Source: Lactococcus sp. dk101 (GTDB lineage: Bacteria > Bacillota > Bacilli > Lactobacillales > Streptococcaceae). Taken from it: a stretch of DNA of 64,000 bases. The stretch is taken from the NCBI RefSeq assembly GCF_009601055.1, contig NZ_WITI01000010.1:1-64000 (forward strand). Direction: 5' to 3'. The notes under the pieces were generated by a model. The model saw only the letters and a program-made list of their open reading frames with translations, searched no databases and was not told the origin of the DNA. Position numbers and translations under genes: made by a program. Of the stretch, positions 57,573 to 64,000 are shown piece by piece. Numbering within the stretch: position 1 is the first letter of the stretch; each line of letters opens with the position of its first letter.

Positions 57573-58385
57573 CTACTCCACTTCTCCAATAAATGATGTT
57601 TTAACCCGCTCCCAGAAAGGCGTATGGGCACAGTTAGCAAAAGCAATCGTGGCACCGTCCATACTATATTCAATTGATTTAATATTTTTGTACTCGAACG
57701 TAAGTTGGTCAAAGGTCAAGCTATAATCATCTTCACGCGCAGGGATAACCGTAATCACATCTTTTTTAGCGACAATCATCGGTGAACCAAGCGTTCGATA
57801 AACACGGTTATTCAAACTTGCAATCTCAGCAATTTGCATGGCTTCAACTCGTGGGTGCATTACAGCTCCGCCGATTGATTTATTATAAGCCGTCGATCCA
57901 GTCGGTGTCGAAATAGACAAACCGTCGCCACGAAAGCGTTCAAAGAGATAATCAGAGATTTTAACATCGCCAAGCATGGTTTTGCTGGCACGTCTAATGG
58001 TTGATTCATTCAGCACATGACGCACAATCTGATAACCATCGTCAAAGTTAACTTGAACTTTAACCAATGGATAATGAACGGCTTCACGGAAATTTTCATT
58101 TTGAAGTGCTTCAACCACTTCAAACAATTCATCATCCGTAAAATCAGTATAAAAGCCCAAGTGGCCCGTATGCACGCCTAAAAAGCGTACCTTATCCAAT
58201 TGATATTCGTACATGTGCATGGCACGAAGCAATGTTCCGTCACCACCAACTGAGACAACAATTTCTGGATTGATGTCATCAAAAATAAAATGTTCTGCCC
58301 GAAGAAGTTTTTTTAGCGCATTGACCGTTTTAGTGGATTTCTCACTCGGATTGCCAATTAGCCAGATTTTCTTACCAAAATTCAT
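57573..58385 (-). CDS. nadK: NAD kinase
   Basis: A 270-residue NAD kinase, which makes NADP. The GGDGTLLRAMH motif is near 46 and NESTIRR near 120; STPTGSTAYNKSIGG near 148 is typical. I start at the ATG at 58385 because GGAG lies upstream and the length fits. It overlaps relQ by 14 bases. Confidence 0.94.
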   Translation of the reverse strand: MNFGKKIWLIGNPSEKSTKTVNALKKLLRAEHFIFDDINPEIVVSVGGDGTLLRAMHMYEYQLDKVRFLGVHTGHLGFYTDFTDDELFEVVEALQNENFREAVHYPLVKVQVNFDDGYQIVRHVLNESTIRRASKTMLGDVKISDYLFERFRGDGLSISTPTGSTAYNKSIGGAVMHPRVEAMQIAEIASLNNRVYRTLGSPMIVAKKDVITVIPAREDDYSLTFDQLTFEYKNIKSIEYSMDGATIAFANCAHTPFWERVKTSFIGEVE

Positions 58386-59034
58386 CTTCTTCTCCATTTT
58401 CTTTCTTAAAATTAGCCCTTGCCTGTGGCCCGTCAAACAGGAGCTGAGCGTCTTGAATTTCATCACGAATCAAAGACATCTCCGCGTCTAAAGAAGCCGC
58501 TTCGCGTGCCGCATTCGTCAATCGATTTTTGACATCTTCTGGAATCAAGCCACCGTATTTATAATTCAAACTGTGTTCTATTGTTGCCCAAAAGTTCATG
58601 GCCAAAGTACGAATTTGAATTTCAGCATTGATGATTTTATAACCATCGATGGTGTCAATCGGATATTGAATGATGACGTGGTACGAACGATAACCAGAAA
58701 TTTTCTGATTATTGATATAATCACGTTCTTCAATAATTTTGAAGTCATTTCGTTTATGCAAAAGCTCTAAAACTTCCCAGATATCTTCGACAAACTGAAC
58801 CATGACCCGAATGCCTGCAATATCTTCCATTTCGGATAAATTATCACGTGTATAGCCACGTTTGCGTGCCTTTTTCTTTATCGAATCACGACGTTTTACT
58901 CGCCCTGTCACAAATTCAATTGGCGAGTATGTTCCCTTTTTTAAGTATTGTTTACGCACACCGCGTAATTTGATTTTCAACTCGCCTACGGTTTGTACGT
59001 AAGGGTCAAGAAATTCTTCCCAGTCAAAGCTCAT
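58372..59034 (-). CDS. relQ: Small alarmone synthetase RelQ (YjbM-like)
   Basis: A 220-residue (p)ppGpp synthetase without hydrolase or TGS domains. RGVRKQYLKKGTYSPIEFVTGRVKRRDSIKKKARKRG and DIAGIRVMVQFVEDI form the substrate-binding part, and GYRSYHVIIQYPI and AEIQIRTLAMNFWATIEHSLNYK the catalytic core. The ATG at 59034 has a weak ribosome site. The relQ-nadK-rluD order is conserved in Firmicutes and the CYTH gene diverges upstream. Confidence 0.93.
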   Translation of the reverse strand: MSFDWEEFLDPYVQTVGELKIKLRGVRKQYLKKGTYSPIEFVTGRVKRRDSIKKKARKRGYTRDNLSEMEDIAGIRVMVQFVEDIWEVLELLHKRNDFKIIEERDYINNQKISGYRSYHVIIQYPIDTIDGYKIINAEIQIRTLAMNFWATIEHSLNYKYGGLIPEDVKNRLTNAAREAASLDAEMSLIRDEIQDAQLLFDGPQARANFKKENGEEDEFW

Positions 59035-59228
59035 TGTTTCGCCCAAAATGGCAACTTGCCAATTCTTCCTTTTTTTTGATACAATAGATTTAATTTATAA
59101 GGACATTTTTAATCCTTTGACTTCAAAAGATTAAATTTGCCCACATGTATAATTTTACCATATCTGAAAGGAAAGATGTTTTATTTTTATAAAAATCTTG
59201 TAAAAACAAAAATTCATCAAATAAATAA

Positions 59229-59822
59229 ATGAGTACAAACTTGGAAATTGAGTATAAGTCGCTCTTGAGCATGGCTGAATATGACCAGCTCAAACGACTT
59301 TTTACCCACATCACTTCTGTTCGCCAAACCAATCATTATCTGGACACACCTGATTTCAAACTCCGCAAAAAAAAGCTTGCATTGAGAATTAGAACGTTCG
59401 ATCGAAGTGCCGAAATGACCCTCAAAGTGCCACAAGAAGTTGGTAATATTGAGTATAACATTGCCTTATCGCTTGAAGAAGCCCAATATCTTTTGGGCGA
59501 AAAGAAAATGACTTGCGGTCAAACGGATTTATCTGAAATCTTTTCACTTTTGCTTGAACGCGACATTGACCTTGATGAAATCACAGTCATCGGGAGTTTG
59601 ACTACCATTCGTTATGAGCAAAGATTGGCGATTGGGCTGTGTGCCTTGGACAAAAATGATTATCTCGGACATACCGACTTTGAGTTGGAACTTGAAGTCG
59701 ATGACAATGAACAAGGCAAACAAGACTTTTTCGAGTTTTTGGAAAAAAATCATTTGGAATATCGCTTTTCCAAATCAAAAGTTGTCCGTTTTTTGGATTG
59801 CTTGCGTCATTTGAAAAAATAG
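59229..59822 (+). CDS. CYTH domain protein (YjbK-like)
   Basis: A 197-residue CYTH-type protein. The signature EIEYKSLL (ExExK) is near residue 6, followed by a triphosphate tunnel fold (YLDTPDFKLRKKKLALRIRTF). Members hydrolyse tripolyphosphate or inorganic phosphates. No ribosome site or obvious six-base promoter spacing is visible. It diverges from relQ, as in B. subtilis. Confidence 0.88.
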   Translation: MSTNLEIEYKSLLSMAEYDQLKRLFTHITSVRQTNHYLDTPDFKLRKKKLALRIRTFDRSAEMTLKVPQEVGNIEYNIALSLEEAQYLLGEKKMTCGQTDLSEIFSLLLERDIDLDEITVIGSLTTIRYEQRLAIGLCALDKNDYLGHTDFELELEVDDNEQGKQDFFEFLEKNHLEYRFSKSKVVRFLDCLRHLKK

Positions 59823-59846
59823 AAGACCCTAGTGGTCTTTTTTTGT
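59822..59846 (+). terminator. Terminator of the CYTH gene
   Basis: AAGACC-CTAGT-GGTCTT followed by a T run. Confidence 0.82.
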
Positions 59847-60017
59847 ATATGATTATGAGTTTTTCAGCTATTTTGATATGATGAACGGTGTGATAAAATT
59901 TCCTGAAAAAATCAAATACGTTTCCTGTATTTGATTGACATCTGCCAAACGAAGAAAAAAATATTTTATTTTTCGTTCGTGCAGTATCGAAATATAGAAA
60001 GCGAAGCGTCCGTTCTA

Positions 60018-60536
60018 ATGCTTGAAATTCATCTTTATTTTACGCCAGTGCTAAATCATTTGGAGGCATGCGATGGTCATGATTGGTATTTACATCCTGT
60101 AGTCAACTTGAATGTGGCCAAAACTTATCGGGATCAAGCAAATTTCCCTAAAACAGTTGAGTATCTCAATGCCAGTTACGATCGACTCGAAAAAATCGCA
60201 TTGGATTATTTAACCATCAATTTGCATGGCAGAAAATATGGGCGTCAATTTTTGTTTTTATTACAAGAAAAACTTGAACATTCCACGATTTTAAATTATA
60301 ACAATCTCATTCGCCAGCACATTTTAGTGGAACTTGGGCTAACAACGGCTGAGTTTAAAATCTTCCGCACATACAGCAAGCAACGTTTGACAGAATGTCT
60401 CCGTGAGTTTTATAAACATCGGTTCACCGAAACACCTGCCAGTATTATTTTGACCGCGACAGAAGAATTACAAATCGCTTCTTGTCAGTTGTCAGAGCTG
60501 ACAGAATTTATCCAAGAAATTGAAAAAACTGCCTAA
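60018..60536 (+). CDS. Conserved-looking protein of unknown function
   Basis: A 172-residue, helix-rich soluble protein, unknown to me (MLEIHLYFTPVLNHLEACDGHDWYLHPVVNLNVAKTYRDQ...). It may fold like four-helix proteins; the aromatic cluster DWYLHP is notable. I start at the ATG at 60018; the frame is open to 59931 but those residues look unlike protein. There is no strong ribosome site. A perfect palindrome (60490-60503) near the 3' end encodes LSELTEF. The stop codon lies in the loop of an AACTGC/GCAGTT terminator. Confidence 0.6.
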   Translation: MLEIHLYFTPVLNHLEACDGHDWYLHPVVNLNVAKTYRDQANFPKTVEYLNASYDRLEKIALDYLTINLHGRKYGRQFLFLLQEKLEHSTILNYNNLIRQHILVELGLTTAEFKIFRTYSKQRLTECLREFYKHRFTETPASIILTATEELQIASCQLSELTEFIQEIEKTA

Positions 60537-60552
60537 GCGCAGTTTTTTATAA
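60524..60552. terminator. Bidirectional terminator overlapping a stop codon
   Basis: AAAACTGC-CTAAGC-GCAGTTTT with the TAA in the loop, between convergent genes. Confidence 0.8.
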
Positions 60553-60879
60553 TCCCATTTCTTCTTTAACTTCAAGATTGGTTTTTGCAAATGCTTCGGA
60601 AAAATTCAAGTCAAGTTCTTTCATGTGTCCTCTGCTTACTTTTTTTACGAATTTCAAAGCATTGAGTTGTTCAATTTTCTCTTCAACTTCGGCTTCATTC
60701 ACATAAATTAAAGAAAAATGTCCCTTTTGACTGACGTATCCCCCATCACCATAGCGTCCGAGCTGACGGCCACTTTTGAATGACGAACAGTAAACATATA
60801 AAGGAACGCGACCAATAACGTCTAAAGGACGAATGGTTTGCGGTTTGATCATTTCCTTATCTTCGATGATGTCTGTCAT
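60547..60879 (-). CDS. ylbG: YlbG family protein (DUF2129)
   Basis: A 110-residue YlbG homologue (IGRVPLYVYCSSFKSGRQLGRYGDGGYVSQKGHFSLIYVNE). The function is unknown; it neighbours ylbF across Firmicutes. GGAGGAAG precedes the ATG, and the start overlaps the ylbF end by 23 bases. Confidence 0.88.
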   Translation of the reverse strand: MTDIIEDKEMIKPQTIRPLDVIGRVPLYVYCSSFKSGRQLGRYGDGGYVSQKGHFSLIYVNEAEVEEKIEQLNALKFVKKVSRGHMKELDLNFSEAFAKTNLEVKEEMGL

Positions 60880-61237
60880 GTTGACTTCCTCCTTTCAATG
60901 GTAAATTTTCATCAATATAAATATTTTCTGAAATCGTGTCAGCAATAACTTTTGTCAGTGCTGACAGAACTTCTTGTAAGTCGTTTTCGGCTAATTTCAA
61001 AGCATAGACTTTGTCATTTATGATTATTTCTTTTTGTAATTGTTTTAATTCTGGTCGATAAGCAATAAAATCCGCATTGTCAGCAATAACAGCGATTTTT
61101 TTTTGCAATTCCGCGTCCGCTTCAAACACTGCTCTTGTTTTCAAATAGCTTTTTGTCTCTGGACGTTCCATGAATTCAACCACTAGTTCATCAATTAAAT
61201 CATCTATTTCCAGTAATTTTTCATCAATGATTAACAT
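60857..61237 (-). CDS. ylbF: YlbF family protein (RNase Y regulator)
   Basis: A 126-residue helical YlbF/DUF964 protein. In B. subtilis YlbF acts with YmcA and YaaT to direct RNase Y. The core (about 20-110) is typical; a basic tail QHDRHHRR follows. An extended -10 TGATATAAT ends exactly six bases before the ATG with no ribosome site, so the mRNA may be leaderless. A perfect palindrome lies at 60953-60966. Confidence 0.85.
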   Translation of the reverse strand: MLIIDEKLLEIDDLIDELVVEFMERPETKSYLKTRAVFEADAELQKKIAVIADNADFIAYRPELKQLQKEIIINDKVYALKLAENDLQEVLSALTKVIADTISENIYIDENLPLKGGSQHDRHHRR

Positions 61238-61252
61238 AAAATCATTATATCA
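61238..61252 (-). promoter_or_regulatory. Extended -10 promoter of ylbF, leaderless layout
   Basis: TGA then TATAAT (61244-61249) on the minus strand, then exactly six bases to ATG. Confidence 0.62.
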
Positions 61253-61454
61253 AAAAGTAAATCGTTTAACAATTTATTCTAGCAGTGGACACATATGAAC
61301 AACAAGACTTCAGAAAACTTTCCTTCTTTCCATTTTTATAGCTGAAAAATGACTTAATTCTTGTATGTTGAGACAAAAAGTAATAAAATAGAATACATAT
61401 TTTGTAATTGTACAAAAAATTAACTATTATTATATCAAAATCAAGGAGTTCCAC

Positions 61455-62834
61455 ATGAAAAATGGAGAAATAGAAGCCCCGCAAAAAATGGGCTTAAAAA
61501 ATCGGCACATTCAGCTCATCGCTATCGCCGGAACTATCGGTACAGGTTTATTTTTAGGCGCTGGTAAGACCATTGAGATGACGGGTCCATCGATTGTTTT
61601 TTCTTACATTATTGTCGGAATTGCCATGTTTGTCTTTCTGCGAACAATCGGTGAGCTACTTTACAAAGACCCGACGCAACACAGCTTTCTCAATTTTACA
61701 ACCAAATATGTCGGCAACCGAACAGGTTATTTTGTCCAATGGACTTACTGGCTAGTTCTCGTTTTTGTTTGTATATCAGAGCTGACAGCTATCGGTACAT
61801 ATGTCCAATTTTGGCTGCCTAACGTTCCATTATGGCTCATTGAAATCATTGCTTTAGTTTTACTGTTTGGATTGAATACACTCAATGCACGATTTTTCGG
61901 AGAAACAGAATTTTGGTTCGCCATTATCAAAGTGGCTGCCATTGTCGGAATGATTGGTACTGCAATTTTTCTTTTATTTGGCCATTTCGAATACTCTTCT
62001 GTTATCCAAGGGCAAACCTATGAGGGTTCTGTCAGTTTGTCAAACATCACCAATAATTTCAGTTTCTTTCCTAAAGGTATCATGAATTGGGTGAGCGCCT
62101 TGCAAATGGTCATGTTTGCCTTTACTTCGATGGAATTCATCGGAATGACTGCCGCTGAAACTGAAAATCCACGCAAAACCATTCCCAAAGCCATCAATCA
62201 AATCCCCATTCGTATTCTCATCTTTTATGTCGGCGCCCTCCTTGCCATTATGACCATTTTCACTTGGACACATATTCCAGCTGACAAATCGCCATTTGTC
62301 ATGGTTTTCCAACTTATCGGCATCAAATGGGCTGCTGCCTTAATCAATTTTGTAGTCTTGACTTCTGCTGGTTCTGCCTTGAACAGCTCTCTCTTTTCAG
62401 CAACTAGAAATATGTATTCACTGGCCAAACAACATGACCGTGGTAAGCTGACAGCACTGACAAAACTTTCAAGAAATGGCATTCCATTGAATGCTCTCTA
62501 TCTGGTCGGCGCCCTCTCACTTTTTGCTCCAGTTTTGACCCTCATCCCACAAATTCAAAATGCTTTTGATTTTGCCGCATCATGTACAACCAATTTATTC
62601 TTAATTGTTTATTTCATTCATTTGTACACATTCTACAAATACCGTCAATCAAGCGATTTTGACCCTGAAGGTTTCTTGACACCAAAAGCAAAAATTACTG
62701 TTCCCTTTGTTGTTGTCATCTTCTCAATCGTCTTTATTTCCTTATTCTTCCATACAGACACGCGTTTCCCTGCACTTGGTGCTTTGGTTTGGACAGTTAT
62801 TTTCGGAATTTATTCACGTTTTAGAAAATCTTGA
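61455..62834 (+). CDS. APC amino acid permease, CycA/AapA-like
   Basis: A 459-residue AAT-family permease with 12 helices. RHIQLIAIAGTIGTGLFLGAGKTIEMTGPS is the N-terminal signature and EFIGMTAAETENPRKTIPKAINQIPIRI the family loop. It most resembles D-serine/D-alanine/glycine carriers, but substrate is uncertain. AAGGAG precedes the ATG. It is paralogous to the next gene, pointing to a tandem duplication. Confidence 0.85.
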   Translation: MKNGEIEAPQKMGLKNRHIQLIAIAGTIGTGLFLGAGKTIEMTGPSIVFSYIIVGIAMFVFLRTIGELLYKDPTQHSFLNFTTKYVGNRTGYFVQWTYWLVLVFVCISELTAIGTYVQFWLPNVPLWLIEIIALVLLFGLNTLNARFFGETEFWFAIIKVAAIVGMIGTAIFLLFGHFEYSSVIQGQTYEGSVSLSNITNNFSFFPKGIMNWVSALQMVMFAFTSMEFIGMTAAETENPRKTIPKAINQIPIRILIFYVGALLAIMTIFTWTHIPADKSPFVMVFQLIGIKWAAALINFVVLTSAGSALNSSLFSATRNMYSLAKQHDRGKLTALTKLSRNGIPLNALYLVGALSLFAPVLTLIPQIQNAFDFAASCTTNLFLIVYFIHLYTFYKYRQSSDFDPEGFLTPKAKITVPFVVVIFSIVFISLFFHTDTRFPALGALVWTVIFGIYSRFRKS

Positions 62835-62842
62835 GTCAGATA

Positions 62843-62868
62843 GAGCCTCACTACGCGTGAGGTTTTAT
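62843..62868 (+). terminator. Terminator of the first tandem permease
   Basis: CCTCAC-TACGC-GTGAGG then a T-rich run; the two permeases are probably separate transcripts. Confidence 0.75.
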
Positions 62869-62954
62869 TGTTCGTTTGAATTTTTAGAATATTATCAATA
62901 ATTTCTTTCTTCAAAGTTAAAAATTACAGAAAAAAGGTGTATAATAGTTAAATC

Positions 62955-64000
62955 ATGAAAAATAATGAAAATAATGCGCAACGTGGCTTGAAAAACAGGC
63001 ACGTGCAACTGATTGCGATTGCTGGAACAATCGGAACGGGACTATTTCTGGGTGCAGGTAAGTCAATCAGCCTCACGGGTCCATCGATCTTACTTGTTTA
63101 TCTCATCATCGGTGCTTTGATGTTTGTTCTTCTTAGAACCATTGGAGAAATGCTTTATGTTGATCCAGAACAACATTCCTTTTTAAATTTTGTTAGTCGT
63201 TATCTGGGCGATAAAGCAGGTTATTTTGTCTCTTGGACTTATTGGCTGGTCGTTATCTTTATGGCGATGGCAGAACTGACAGCCATCGGCTCCTACATTC
63301 ATTTTTGGTTGCCAAACTTTCCAATTTGGTTGGCTGAAATCCTTGTTTTGGCATTGCTGACAGGCCTCAACACACTAAATTCACGCTTTTTTGGCGAAAC
63401 GGAATTCTGGTTTGGAATGATTAAGATTGTAGCCATTGTCGGCTTGATTTTGACCGCCATTATCCTTGTTTTCAGCAACTTCAAATCAAGTGCTGGAACG
63501 GTTGGCCTGCATAATATCACACAAAACTTCGAGTTTTTCCCTCATGGACTATCCAAATTCTTTGAAAGTTTCCAAATGGTCATGTTTGCCTTTGTCGCCA
63601 TGGAATTCATCGGCATGACGGCTGCAGAAACTGAAAATCCACGTCCAACTCTGAAAAAAGCCATCAATCAAATTCCTTTACGGATCATTCTCTTTTACAT
63701 CGGTGCTTTAGTTGCCATCATGTGCATTTACCGTTGGCAAGATATTCCTGCTGACCAGTCACCATTTGTCATGATTTTCCAGCTCATTGGGATTAAATGG
63801 GCCGCCACCCTCATCAACTTTGTTGTCTTGACTTCTGCGGCTTCTGCTTTGAATTCTGCTCTCTTTTCAACAACACGCAATTTATATGCCCTCTCAAAAC
63901 TCAACGGCGACAAAATTTTGACGCCATTCACTAAAATTTCAAGAAACGGAATTCCAGTCAATGCCCTCTTGTTTACAGCCTTGCTTATTTTCTTGACTCC
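62955..64000 (+). CDS. APC amino acid permease, CycA/AapA-like, second copy (partial)
   Basis: The first 348 codons of a permease that runs off the window. The start MKNNENNAQRGLKNRHVQLIAIAGTIGTGLFLGAG and the loop EFIGMTAAETENPRPTLKKAINQIPLRI closely match the preceding gene, so the pair arose by duplication. TATAAT ends nine bases before the ATG at 62955 and there is no ribosome site, so the 5' leader may be very short. Confidence 0.85.
   Translation, partial: MKNNENNAQRGLKNRHVQLIAIAGTIGTGLFLGAGKSISLTGPSILLVYLIIGALMFVLLRTIGEMLYVDPEQHSFLNFVSRYLGDKAGYFVSWTYWLVVIFMAMAELTAIGSYIHFWLPNFPIWLAEILVLALLTGLNTLNSRFFGETEFWFGMIKIVAIVGLILTAIILVFSNFKSSAGTVGLHNITQNFEFFPHGLSKFFESFQMVMFAFVAMEFIGMTAAETENPRPTLKKAINQIPLRIILFYIGALVAIMCIYRWQDIPADQSPFVMIFQLIGIKWAATLINFVVLTSAASALNSALFSTTRNLYALSKLNGDKILTPFTKISRNGIPVNALLFTALLIFLT

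Overview
The window looks like chromosome of a low-GC lactic acid bacterium of the Streptococcaceae, most likely a Lactococcus other than L. lactis. Support comes from AAGGAGG-type ribosome binding sites, a PurR-type PurBox centred 76 bases before the inferred purA start site, gene sets such as ymfF-ymfH-rodZ-pgsA, ecsAB/hit and relQ-nadK-rluD, T-box leaders on pheS and hisS, and Lactococcus-type Chi heptamers (GCGCGTG). I see no rRNA, tRNA, CRISPR, prophage or complete insertion sequence. About 65 protein genes are present, most on the minus strand; six Chi heptamers found by eye are also all on that strand, so replication probably runs from right to left.

Layout. 0-7 kb: sugar epimerase, GtrA-like protein, yhaM, rmuC, rpe, rsgA and a secreted 3D-domain protein. 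7-13 kb: pheST behind a T-box, and purA with a PurBox. 12.7-15 kb: hslO, a possible small RNA, and dus. 15-25 kb: two YitT proteins, aspS, hisS (T-box), pgsA, rodZ and two M16 peptidase-like proteins. 25-36 kb: yaaA-recF, MerR regulator, NMNAT-like protein, two U32 tRNA-hydroxylation proteins, rlmA, cutC, ecsAB and hit. 37-40 kb: an amino acid permease with a branched-chain amino acid 2-epimerase. 40-41.5 kb: rplK and rplA. 41.6-47 kb: nucleobase/nucleoside permease with phosphorylase, apbE with an FMN reductase, and a LysP-like permease. 47-50.7 kb: ABC transporter and DapF-like racemase behind a five-histidine leader peptide and attenuator. 51-56.5 kb: beta-glucoside licT-bglP-bglA. 56.6-61 kb: rluD-like, nadK, relQ, CYTH protein, ylbF and ylbG. 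61-64 kb: two tandem APC permeases, the second cut by the window end.

Three signals go beyond ordinary annotation. First, the palindrome TGTCAGNNCTGACA occurs 19 times perfectly and at least 16 more times with one mismatch, inside genes (often encoding LSELT-like peptides) and in terminator stems; chance predicts far less than one. Second, the ABC transporter at 49-50 kb has a complete ribosome-dependent histidine attenuator (leader peptide, competing repeats, antiterminator, terminator), which suggests that it carries histidine and that the DapF-like partner is a histidine racemase. Third, at least five genes have an extended -10 box exactly six bases before ATG and no ribosome binding site, the layout of leaderless mRNAs.

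There are also short non-coding elements with inverted ends: three related copies of 190-260 bp (two of them between genes of the beta-glucoside operon), a 101-bp element at 48.1 kb, and a hairpin-rich spacer between rplK and rplA. The racemases and the permeases of a family that includes D-amino acid carriers suggest D-amino acid metabolism as a recurring theme.
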